From Gammaproteobacteria bacterium (GTDB lineage Bacteria; Pseudomonadota; Gammaproteobacteria; UBA4575), in the NCBI GenBank assembly GCA_028281205.1, contig JANQKJ010000016.1:1-7968 (forward strand): a stretch of DNA of 7,968 bases. Direction: 5' to 3'. The notes below the pieces were generated by a model that had not been told where the DNA came from, made no database searches, and saw only the letters and a program-made list of their open reading frames with translations. The position numbers and the translations under genes are program-made. Below are positions 1 through 5,410 of the stretch, one piece after another; position 1 is the first letter of the stretch; each line of letters opens with the position of its first letter.

Positions 1-272
1 TGTTCTAATAACCGATCCAGCAATACCTGATTAACTGTTAGATTAACATCTGACTCAGAAGTAACTTTTAATCGGAATGTGCAGTCCACCTTGCCACGGT
101 TTAATAAGCCTTGAGCTATTTTTCGCAATTCAAATTCAAGTGCTCTCAATTCCTCCGGCAGCCGGAATCCCACTTCAAGGTAGCGATGATTAATTGAACG
201 CACCTCCCAAACAAAACTGCCCATGGGGTGATTCTCATCGACACGCGCAAACGCGGTCATACTTTTAAGCAT
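1..272 (-). CDS. yicC: YicC-family endoribonuclease, N-terminal part (3' end cut by window edge)
   Basis: The minus strand reads open from an ATG at 270-272 to the window edge, giving about 90 residues. The protein begins MLKSMTAFARVDEN, the characteristic N-terminus of YicC proteins (MIxSMTAFAR), and continues with VRSINHRYLEVGFRLPEEL, another hallmark of the family's N-terminal domain. YicC proteins are known as endoribonucleases involved in RNA turnover. The start is well supported: AAGGAG lies 5 nt upstream (complement of 278-283). The gene is divergent from rph, an arrangement also found in E. coli, and 87 bp separate the two starts. The C-terminal domain with its acidic residues lies outside the window, so activity cannot be judged here. 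No disruption is seen in the visible part. Confidence 0.93.
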   Translation of the reverse strand, partial: MLKSMTAFARVDENHPMGSFVWEVRSINHRYLEVGFRLPEELRALEFELRKIAQGLLNRGKVDCTFRLKVTSESDVNLTVNQVLLDRLLE

Positions 273-277
273 AGGGA

Positions 278-283
278 CTCCTT
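278..283 (-). promoter_or_regulatory. Ribosome binding site of yicC
   Basis: The minus strand reads AAGGAG with a 5-nt spacer to the ATG at 272. It is the strongest Shine-Dalgarno in the window and fixes the yicC start. Confidence 0.85.
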
Positions 284-325
284 GGTCATTCTTCTTATTA
301 AGGTTTCGGACTGGGCTAAATTTCG

Positions 326-331
326 TATAAT
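326..331 (+). promoter_or_regulatory. -10 element of the rph operon promoter with GC-rich discriminator
   Basis: A perfect TATAAT is followed directly by GCGCGCC and then a pyrimidine-rich start region, 28 bp before the rph ATG. The -35 is weak: the best candidate at suitable spacing is TTTCGG at 304-309 (16-bp spacer). The -10 match and its place in the divergent yicC/rph gap make a sigma-70 promoter likely. A GC-rich discriminator is typical of promoters repressed by ppGpp/DksA, so growth-rate control of this RNA-processing operon is plausible but inferred. Confidence 0.65.
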
Positions 332-359
332 GCGCGCCTTCTACTAATTGGAGAAATTT

Positions 360-1073
360 ATGCGACCCAGTGGCCGTTCCCCCGAGCAATTGCGTGACAT
401 CCAATTCACACGCAACTATACCAAGCATGCAGAAGGATCAGTACTAGTAGAGTTCGGTGAAACTAAGGTGTTGTGTAATGCATCTGTCGAGCCACGTGTA
501 CCACCCTGGATGAGGGATCAGGGTAGAGGCTGGGTCACAGCAGAATACGGCATGTTGCCACGTTCTACAGGATTGCGCATGCGCCGTGAAGCCAGCCAGG
601 GTAAACAAGGAGGTCGCACCCAGGAAATCCAACGTTTAATTGGTCGTGCTTTACGCGCATCAGTTGATCTGCGCTTGCTGGGAGAGCACACAATTACCGT
701 CGACTGCGATGTAATCCAGGCAGATGGCGGCACACGTACTGCTTCTATCAGTGGTGGTTTTGTTGCCCTTCACGATGCTATTCAAACATTACTCAAGGCC
801 GGCATGCTTCAACAAGACCCTGTGCAATGGTTTGTTGCATCAGTGTCTGTTGGTGTTTTCCAACAAACTCCAGTACTTGACCTGGACTATGCTGAAGATT
901 CCCAGGCCGATACTGATATGAACATTGTCATGACTGAGCAAGGCAAATTTATTGAGGTGCAAGGCACAGCTGAAGGGCACTGTTTTGATGATCAAGAATT
1001 ACAGAACATGTTAACGCTGGCTAAATCTGGTGTTCAGCAAATTGTCAGCGCACAAAAACAGTGCCTGACTTAA
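360..1073 (+). CDS. rph: Ribonuclease PH
   Basis: This is the phosphorolytic 3'-5' exoribonuclease that trims tRNA 3' ends, removing nucleotides downstream of CCA with phosphate as attacking group. It is a hexamer in the cytoplasm. The 237-residue product matches the family length (about 238). It starts MRPSGRSPEQLRD and carries RNYTKHAEGSVLVEFG, TAEYGMLPRST (60-70), GKQGGR ending in the phosphate-binding Arg86, GGTRTASISG with the second phosphate site at 124-126, and the acidic region YAEDSQADTDMN (177-188). All expected active-site positions are present. The ATG at 360 is chosen over an in-frame TTG at 348 because GGAG (350-353) sits 6 nt before it and the family begins with MRP. Unlike the truncated rph known from E. 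coli K-12, this copy is intact. It is first in a likely operon with rdgB, hemW and a small zinc-ribbon gene. Confidence 0.97.
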   Translation: MRPSGRSPEQLRDIQFTRNYTKHAEGSVLVEFGETKVLCNASVEPRVPPWMRDQGRGWVTAEYGMLPRSTGLRMRREASQGKQGGRTQEIQRLIGRALRASVDLRLLGEHTITVDCDVIQADGGTRTASISGGFVALHDAIQTLLKAGMLQQDPVQWFVASVSVGVFQQTPVLDLDYAEDSQADTDMNIVMTEQGKFIEVQGTAEGHCFDDQELQNMLTLAKSGVQQIVSAQKQCLT

Positions 1074-1093
1074 GCTCGACTACAATCTCAAGC

Positions 1094-1720
1094 ATGAGTT
1101 CTCAATCACAAAAAATTGTACTTGCTAGCAGCAATCAAGGAAAGCTACGAGAAATTAAAACTATTTTTCAGGATCAACCCTACCAACTTATTCCACAAGT
1201 TGAATTTAGTGTCAGTGATGCTGATGAAACAGGTTTAACCTTTGTTGAGAATGCCATTATTAAAGCACGCCATGCGGCGCAACATACCGGCATGATGGCG
1301 CTAGCGGATGACTCAGGAATTGAAGTTGATTACCTTAACGGCGCGCCAGGAATTTATTCTGCGCGTTACGCAGGGCAACCGTGCGACAACCAGGCCAACA
1401 ATGATAAATTATTAACTGCGTTGCAAGACGTGCCCAAACAACAACGTAGCGCACGTTTTCAATGCGTAATTGTATTAATGCGTCATGCCACCGACCCAAC
1501 CCCGCTGATCTGCACGGGCACATGGGAAGGTTATATTGTTGAAAAGCAAAGCGGTGTTAACGGGTTTGGTTACGACCCACTATTTTTTGTTCCCACTCAT
1601 GACTGTACTTCGGCAGAATTATCCCCAGAAGTAAAAAATCAATTGAGCCACCGAGGCCAAGCATTACGTGAGCTAGCAGAAAAATTCCCAACGTTTTTAT
1701 CACATACTATGCGTAATTAG
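1094..1720 (+). CDS. rdgB: XTP/dITP diphosphatase (non-canonical purine NTP pyrophosphatase)
   Basis: RdgB hydrolyses dITP, dXTP, ITP and XTP to monophosphates and pyrophosphate, keeping deaminated purines out of DNA and RNA. The 208-residue product (E. coli about 197) shows the family signatures in order: SSNQGKLREI (12-21, nucleotide/triphosphate binding), ETGLTFVENAIIKARHA (45-61), ADDSGIEVDYLNGAPGIYSA (71-90) with the likely catalytic Asp73, GFGYDPLFFVP (157-167) and SHRGQALREL (185-194). The ATG at 1094 is chosen because homologues begin just before the KIVLAS strand. An in-frame GTG at 1061 would overlap rph and has no better ribosome site. Neither start has a clear Shine-Dalgarno, so translation may depend on coupling to rph, which ends 20 bp upstream. 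hemW follows after 4 bp. Confidence 0.96.
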   Translation: MSSQSQKIVLASSNQGKLREIKTIFQDQPYQLIPQVEFSVSDADETGLTFVENAIIKARHAAQHTGMMALADDSGIEVDYLNGAPGIYSARYAGQPCDNQANNDKLLTALQDVPKQQRSARFQCVIVLMRHATDPTPLICTGTWEGYIVEKQSGVNGFGYDPLFFVPTHDCTSAELSPEVKNQLSHRGQALRELAEKFPTFLSHTMRN

Positions 1721-1724
1721 TAAT

Positions 1725-2891
1725 ATGAATGAAGCTAGCGCAGCTATTCATTCGCCTATTAGCCTTTATATCCATCTGCCCTGGTGTTTACATAAATGTG
1801 CTTATTGTGATTTCAATTCACATGCCACTGAGCTGGACTCCCTGCCAGAACAAAGCTATTTACAAGCATTACTAACAGATTTACAGCAAGCAACTAAAAC
1901 TATTGTACAACGTGAAGTTCGGTCGATCTTTATTGGTGGCGGAACACCAAGTTTATTTTCACCTGCGTCAATAGAAAAAATATTAGTCGCATGTAAAGAG
2001 TCAACCAGTCTCAATTCTGATTGTGAAATTACCCTGGAAACCAATCCTGGCACTTTTGAACATCAAAAGTTTTCGGAATTTTTGGCTGCCGGAGTAAACC
2101 GGCTTTCTATCGGTGTGCAATCGCTTAACAATAAACACCTGAATAGCTTAGAGCGCATTCATAACAGCCAAGAAGCTATCAGCGCTATCCAATCTGCCGC
2201 TAAAATTGGTTTTAGCAATATCAACGCAGACTTGATGTTTGGCTTACCCAAACAATCCATCAATGATGCATTACAGGATATTCAAACATTATGCGAACAG
2301 CCACTGACACATATTTCTTACTATCAGCTGACTTTAGAACCCAACACATTATTCCATCGCTTTCCACCCGACTTGCCCGATGAAGATATTACCTGGACCA
2401 TACAGAATAATGGTATGGAAGTATTGGCCAAGCATGGCTTTGAGCGTTATGAAGTTTCCGCTTATGCACATGACAATTTGCAATGTCTGCACAACATAAA
2501 CTATTGGCAATTTGGTGATTATCTGGGCATTGGTGCAGGCGCACATTCTAAACTCAGCACGGCAAACGGAATCATCAGATTCCAACGTGTGCGCCAGCCA
2601 AGTAGTTATATGCAAGCCGTCTCGACTGGCTCGCATATTATTCAAGAACATTACATTGATTCCGAATCACTTATATTTGAGTTTATGCTGAATAATTTAC
2701 GTCTGAGGCGAGGATTTAAGGCGCAGGCATTTACTTACTTCACGGGCCTGGAATGGTCAGTGGTGAAACCAAGAATTCTGGCTTTTATCGAGGATGGGTT
2801 ACTGGAAAAATCGCATGACTATTATCGTGCTAGTCCCATGGGCTATCGCTTCCTGGATGAAGTTACACAGCGTTTTTTACCCGCGGCCTAA
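1725..2891 (+). CDS. hemW: Radical SAM heme chaperone HemW
   Basis: HemW is a radical SAM family protein related to HemN. It binds heme and is thought to deliver it to client proteins rather than act as coproporphyrinogen oxidase. The 388-residue product has the HemW-type iron-sulfur motif C21-x3-C25-x2-C28 followed by DFNSHA; HemN instead has a further Cys (CxC). Other family signatures are GGGTPS (71-76, SAM binding), ETNPGT (105-110), RLSIGVQS (126-133), DLMFGLP (169-175), EVSAYA (243-248), HNINYW (256-261) and DYLGIGAGAHS (265-275). The ATG lies 4 bp after the rdgB stop with no clear Shine-Dalgarno, pointing to coupled translation. The stop codon overlaps the start of the next gene as TAATG. 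Cytoplasmic. The older annotation 'oxygen-independent coproporphyrinogen III oxidase' would be misleading. Confidence 0.96.
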   Translation: MNEASAAIHSPISLYIHLPWCLHKCAYCDFNSHATELDSLPEQSYLQALLTDLQQATKTIVQREVRSIFIGGGTPSLFSPASIEKILVACKESTSLNSDCEITLETNPGTFEHQKFSEFLAAGVNRLSIGVQSLNNKHLNSLERIHNSQEAISAIQSAAKIGFSNINADLMFGLPKQSINDALQDIQTLCEQPLTHISYYQLTLEPNTLFHRFPPDLPDEDITWTIQNNGMEVLAKHGFERYEVSAYAHDNLQCLHNINYWQFGDYLGIGAGAHSKLSTANGIIRFQRVRQPSSYMQAVSTGSHIIQEHYIDSESLIFEFMLNNLRLRRGFKAQAFTYFTGLEWSVVKPRILAFIEDGLLEKSHDYYRASPMGYRFLDEVTQRFLPAA

Positions 2892-3088
2892 TGTTTTTAG
2901 AATCGACTAAAGCTTGCTGCCCTTACTGTGGGGAATTGATCGAATTTTTGTTTGAGCCACTGGATAGTGAACAGGAATACTTTGAGGACTGCCAAGTATG
3001 TTGCCAACCTATTTTGATTAAAATTACACCAAATGATAGTGCTGAAAACATAATATTTAACTGCTTTCGCGCCGATGAAACGGGTTAA
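2891..3088 (+). CDS. Small CPXCG-motif zinc-ribbon protein of unknown function
   Basis: A 65-residue acidic, cysteine-rich protein. It contains CCPYCGE (C9, C10, C13) and EDCQVCCQPI (C34, C37, C38). Two CxxC knuckles about 20 residues apart form a likely zinc ribbon, with C10/C13 and C34/C37 as the natural ligands. It matches the 'CPXCG motif-containing cysteine-rich protein' family, common in gammaproteobacteria and without established function. The ATG overlaps the hemW stop by one base (TAATG), so it is probably made by termination-reinitiation at hemW. It is the last gene of the rph-rdgB-hemW cluster. Codon usage and the coupled start support a real gene. A role with HemW or in metal handling would be guesswork. 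No signal peptide or membrane segment is visible. Confidence 0.88.
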   Translation: MFLESTKACCPYCGELIEFLFEPLDSEQEYFEDCQVCCQPILIKITPNDSAENIIFNCFRADETG

Positions 3089-3091
3089 TTT

Positions 3092-3129
3092 TGTGCAAAA
3101 ATTCTCAATTTCAGCTAGCTTTATGCACA
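3092..3129. promoter_or_regulatory. Two DnaA boxes (left pair)
   Basis: TGTGCAAAA at 3092-3100 is the complement of TTTTGCACA, matching the relaxed consensus TTWTNCACA on the minus strand. TTATGCACA at 3121-3129 is an exact match to TTATNCACA on the plus strand. They sit directly after the CPXCG stop codon, about 170 bp left of the dense trio. Confidence 0.6.
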
Positions 3130-3298
3130 GACAATAATTCAGCATAGCAAATGTCTATACATAGCTCTGTTAAAACCTTGATTCTACTATAGTCACTTAA
3201 AATAACCTATGTAATTCAAAGACTTAAATCGATGTATAAATTTTAGTCGATTTAACAAACACACAATAAACCTCGAGAAATAAGCCCCGTTTGAAACT

Positions 3299-3333
3299 TC
3301 ATCCACAATTTTATCCACAGATTTTGTGGATAA
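3299..3333. promoter_or_regulatory. Three closely packed DnaA boxes
   Basis: TCATCCACA (3299-3307, plus, 8/9), TTATCCACA (3311-3319, plus, 9/9) and TGTGGATAA (3325-3333, i.e. TTATCCACA on the minus strand, 9/9). Gaps are 3 and 5 bp. The last two form a perfect 9-bp inverted repeat. TTATCCACA is the high-affinity R1/R4-type box of E. coli oriC. The spacing allows co-operative binding of DnaA protomers. The right edge is about 90 bp upstream of the rpmE -35 element. Confidence 0.75.
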
Positions 3334-3421
3334 GTCACGAACCCTAAATTCAACAACTACTTAGCGCTTGTTCTCAATGATTACATTAGGAATTGTGGCT
3401 ATATTTATTAACATGAAATAC

Positions 3422-3451
3422 TTGCAAGATTCGATGCGAATAGATTATAGT
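3422..3451 (+). promoter_or_regulatory. Sigma-70 promoter of rpmE
   Basis: TTGCAA (3422-3427) and TATAGT (3446-3451) are separated by 18 bp. Initiation would fall near 3458, giving a leader of about 33 nt that starts in the pyrimidine-rich stretch CGCCCTCTTTTTTCC. The short, C/T-rich leader resembles those of ribosomal protein mRNAs; this is an inference. Confidence 0.6.
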
Positions 3452-3490
3452 TCGCCCTCTTTTTTCCAGCTCATTTTACTAGGCCATACA

Positions 3491-3697
3491 ATGAAACCCG
3501 AGATCCATCCTGAATATCATACTGTTACGGTTAACTGTAGTTGTGGTAACTCGTTCGAGACTCAATCCACCTACAATGGCGATACTATGAGCATTGACGT
3601 CTGCGCCAAATGCCATCCGTTTTACACTGGTAAACAAAAAATTGTGGATACTGCCGGCCAGGTTGATAAATTCCGTCGTCGCTACGGCAAAAAATAA
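3491..3697 (+). CDS. rpmE: 50S ribosomal protein L31, zinc-binding (C+) type
   Basis: L31 is part of the large ribosomal subunit and helps bridge it to the small subunit. The 68-residue product begins MKPEIHPEYH and has C16-x-C18 plus C38-x2-C41 in CSCGN and VCAKCHPFYTGKQK. This is the four-cysteine zinc ribbon of the C+ form, as opposed to the zinc-free YkgM/RpmE2 paralogue used in zinc starvation. The C-terminal VDKFRRRYGKK is the usual basic tail. The ATG at 3491 is chosen because the family starts MKxxIHP; the in-frame extension back to a TTG at 3368 is unlike L31. The ribosome site is weak (AGG at 3481-3483, 7-nt spacer). L31 of the C+ type is a zinc store, and in several bacteria the C- paralogue is under Zur control. 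Confidence 0.97.
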   Translation: MKPEIHPEYHTVTVNCSCGNSFETQSTYNGDTMSIDVCAKCHPFYTGKQKIVDTAGQVDKFRRRYGKK

Positions 3698-3870
3698 ACC
3701 CCTCAAACAACCTTTAAAATATAGCTCTAGTCTCTATCTAAGCAGCTTCCTGCTGGAACTGCTGTTGAATAATCACGTCCAAGCACAATACAAAGCCCTG
3801 CAAACTAGCGCTTGGCTGATACAATTATGTATTGTTGATTTAATATACACGATCGTTAACCGAATGAACC
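3698..3870. other. rpmE - M48 protease intergenic gap with imperfect hairpin
   Basis: This 173-bp gap holds a dyad at 3741-3763: AGCAG pairs with CTGCT and TTCC with GGAA around loop TGCT, with one bulged C. No U-tract follows, so it is a poor intrinsic terminator; it may be an mRNA 3' stabiliser for rpmE or have no role. The M48 promoter candidate lies near the right end. No small gene with a convincing start is seen. Confidence 0.45.
3817..3825 (+). promoter_or_regulatory. Candidate extended -10 promoter for the M48 protease gene
   Basis: TGATACAAT fits the extended -10 pattern TGnTATAAT with one mismatch. It is 45 bp upstream of the protease start. There is no good -35 at the normal distance, which an extended -10 can tolerate. 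Confidence 0.4.
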
Positions 3871-5319
3871 ATGAATAAAATCTATTTAGCCTTAGTCATT
3901 TTCGCTGCCGCTTGCTTGACTGGTTGCGCTACCAATCCAGTCACCGGCAAACAAGATTTTGTTCTCATGTCTGAAGAGCAGGAGATCAACCTAGGTCGAC
4001 AAGCTCACCAGCAAATCATGAAGCAATATTCTGCTTACGAGAACCCTGCGCTACAAGACTATGTCAGCAGCATAGTCGAGAGATTATCCGCGAAAAGCCA
4101 TCGCGAAAATTTAATTTTCCATGTCACAGTGCTGGATAGCCCGCAAGTCAATGCATTTGCTCTCCCTGGTGGTTATATCTATATCACCCGGGGAATTATG
4201 GCTTACATGAATTCCGAGGCCGAGCTTGCTGGTGTACTTGGCCATGAGATTGGGCATGTCACAGCCAGACATGGTGTCAGACAACAAAGTGCTTCAACTG
4301 TTACGGGTATACTTGCGGCGGTTATAGGTGCAACAGCCGGAGTACGCGGCGCGAGTGATGCCGCTAATATTGCTGGAACTGCATTATTGCGTGGTTATGG
4401 ACGCGAGCATGAGTTGGAAGCCGACCGTTTAGGAGCCGAATACTTGGCTAAAGTCGGCTACGATCCTGAGGAAATGATTAATGTAGTCGGCATTCTCAAG
4501 TCGCAAGAAGAATTTGATAAACAGCTCGCCAAAGAAGAAGGGCGTGAGCCACGCGCATACCATGGACTATTTTCCACCCACCCGGCTAATGATCTGCGCT
4601 TGCAAGAAGTAATACGCGCGGCCAATAAGTACCGCTCCAAAAATGATCGTCCAGATGATGGTACCTTCCTAAGATTAACAGATGGGATGACATTAGGCCC
4701 CAGCGAAAAAGAAGGTGTTATTCGTGGCAACAAGTTCTACCACAAAGACCTAGACATCACTATTACCTTTCCTAAAGGTTGGAAGATAAATAATTTGCCT
4801 GATCGCTTAATAGTATCTAATAAAACTCAAGACGCTGTCATGCAAGTCTCTTTGCGTGATTTAAATAAACGCCAGACACCTAAAGAATTTATTCAAAGTG
4901 AATTTGGTGATGAGTTGCGCAGTGAAAGAGAAGTTAACACTGAATCATTTAAAGGTTATACCGCCATCACTAAAGCTAAGACACCATTTGGTAATCAAGA
5001 CACACGTATCGCAGCAATTTTTGAAGGTAAACAGGTTTATCAAATCCTCGCAGCCGCTAAAGACCCAAACTTACTAAAAAAGTATGACAAAGATTTTTTA
5101 GCTACAGTGGATAGTTTACGCAAGCTGCGTAGTAATGAGAAAGAACTAGCTAAAGCAAGAAAAATTAAATTAATTACCGCTAAACAAGGCGATACATTTG
5201 CAAAACTTGCAAAAAATTCTCCCTTATCTTCTCACGCAGAAGAACAGTTACGCTTACTTAACGGGCTGTACCCCAAGGGAGAGCCAACTCCTGGAAAACC
5301 AATTAAAATTGTTGAGTAG
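3871..5319 (+). CDS. M48 family zinc metalloprotease lipoprotein with LysM-like C-terminal region
   Basis: A 482-residue envelope protease. Residues 1-19 form a lipoprotein signal peptide ending in the lipobox LTGC, so Cys19 would be lipidated. Ala at +2 favours the outer membrane, facing the periplasm. The M48 catalytic core has GHEIGHVTARH with zinc ligands His125 and His129 and catalytic Glu126, the third-ligand motif ELEAD (Glu181), and STHP with His237, as in BepA-type enzymes. Residues 290-420 look like a separate mixed domain (FPKGW, FEGKQVYQILAAAK). Residues 434-481 (ITAKQGDTFAKLAKNS ... LNGLYP ... GKPIKIVE) resemble a LysM-type or LysM-like fold. E. coli BepA has TPRs instead, so bepA is not assigned. 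The probable role is outer-membrane protein quality control. The ATG is chosen for the complete signal peptide; Shine-Dalgarno is poor. A strong terminator follows. Confidence 0.92.
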   Translation: MNKIYLALVIFAAACLTGCATNPVTGKQDFVLMSEEQEINLGRQAHQQIMKQYSAYENPALQDYVSSIVERLSAKSHRENLIFHVTVLDSPQVNAFALPGGYIYITRGIMAYMNSEAELAGVLGHEIGHVTARHGVRQQSASTVTGILAAVIGATAGVRGASDAANIAGTALLRGYGREHELEADRLGAEYLAKVGYDPEEMINVVGILKSQEEFDKQLAKEEGREPRAYHGLFSTHPANDLRLQEVIRAANKYRSKNDRPDDGTFLRLTDGMTLGPSEKEGVIRGNKFYHKDLDITITFPKGWKINNLPDRLIVSNKTQDAVMQVSLRDLNKRQTPKEFIQSEFGDELRSEREVNTESFKGYTAITKAKTPFGNQDTRIAAIFEGKQVYQILAAAKDPNLLKKYDKDFLATVDSLRKLRSNEKELAKARKIKLITAKQGDTFAKLAKNSPLSSHAEEQLRLLNGLYPKGEPTPGKPIKIVE

Positions 5320-5354
5320 AAAAAGTTAAGCATAACTTGCACCTCTACAGTATG

Positions 5355-5394
5355 ATAAAGGCGCGGTGTTTTTACACTGCGCCTTTATTTTAGT
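5355..5394 (+). terminator. Intrinsic terminator after the M48 protease gene
   Basis: A long stem: 5355-5369 pairs with 5374-5388 (15 bp, one G-U pair) around a TTTT loop. The core is AAAGGCGC against GCGCCTTT, followed by the T-rich run TTTATTTTA. It starts 35 bp after the protease stop codon and ends just before the exonuclease gene, so it should separate the two transcription units. Confidence 0.85.
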
Positions 5395-5407
5395 CTAAAA
5401 TATTTTA
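5371..5407 (+). promoter_or_regulatory. Possible promoter for the 5'-3' exonuclease gene, overlapping the terminator
   Basis: TTTACA (5371-5376, 5/6 to the -35 consensus) and TAAAAT (5396-5401, 5/6 to the -10) are 19 bp apart. The -35 would lie inside the terminator's loop and 3' arm. TAAAATATTTTA (5396-5407) is a perfect palindrome. Initiation near 5408 would leave almost no leader before the ATG at 5411, which fits the absence of a Shine-Dalgarno. The spacing is longer than ideal, so this is tentative. Confidence 0.25.
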
Positions 5408-5410
5408 CTC

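Larger units (their letters stand above)
3089..3490. other. Gene-free AT-rich intergenic region with a DnaA-box cluster
   Basis: About 400 bp between the CPXCG gene and rpmE without a credible coding region. Stretch 3181-3240 is about 23% GC by hand count; 3121-3180 and 3241-3300 are about 33-35%. It contains five DnaA-box-like 9-mers, listed separately, and the rpmE promoter near its right end. Weaker 7/9 look-alikes occur at 3231-3239 and 3394-3402 (both minus orientation). There is no GATC site in the region. No terminator with a GC-rich stem and U-tract is seen after the CPXCG gene; the only hairpin there (3087-3103) is purely A/T in its stem and overlaps a DnaA box. Confidence 0.8.

Noticed and set aside
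348..359. TTG start for rph four codons upstream of the ATG
   Set aside because: The GGAG ribosome site overlaps those codons, and the family begins MRPxGR.
1061..1093. GTG start for rdgB overlapping rph
   Set aside because: It adds 11 residues unlike the family and has no ribosome site; the ATG at 1094 gives the expected N-terminus.
2349..2651. 100-codon minus-strand frame inside hemW
   Set aside because: It lies fully within a conserved gene and has no recognisable domain.
3311..3333. The 9-bp inverted repeat read as an intrinsic terminator for the hemW operon
   Set aside because: There is no U-tract after it, it lies over 220 bp past the last stop, and each arm is an exact DnaA box.
3368..3490. 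N-terminal extension of L31 starting from TTG
   Set aside because: It runs through the rpmE promoter, and L31 proteins start at MKxxIHP.
3089..3490. Confirmed oriC
   Set aside because: DnaA boxes and AT-rich DNA are present, but there is no supporting neighbour gene, the left operon is oriented towards the cluster, and skew cannot be evaluated from this window; kept only as a hypothesis.
3594..3878. Open frame of 94 codons across rpmE and the following gap
   Set aside because: It is out of frame over rpmE, has no family resemblance and no ribosome site.
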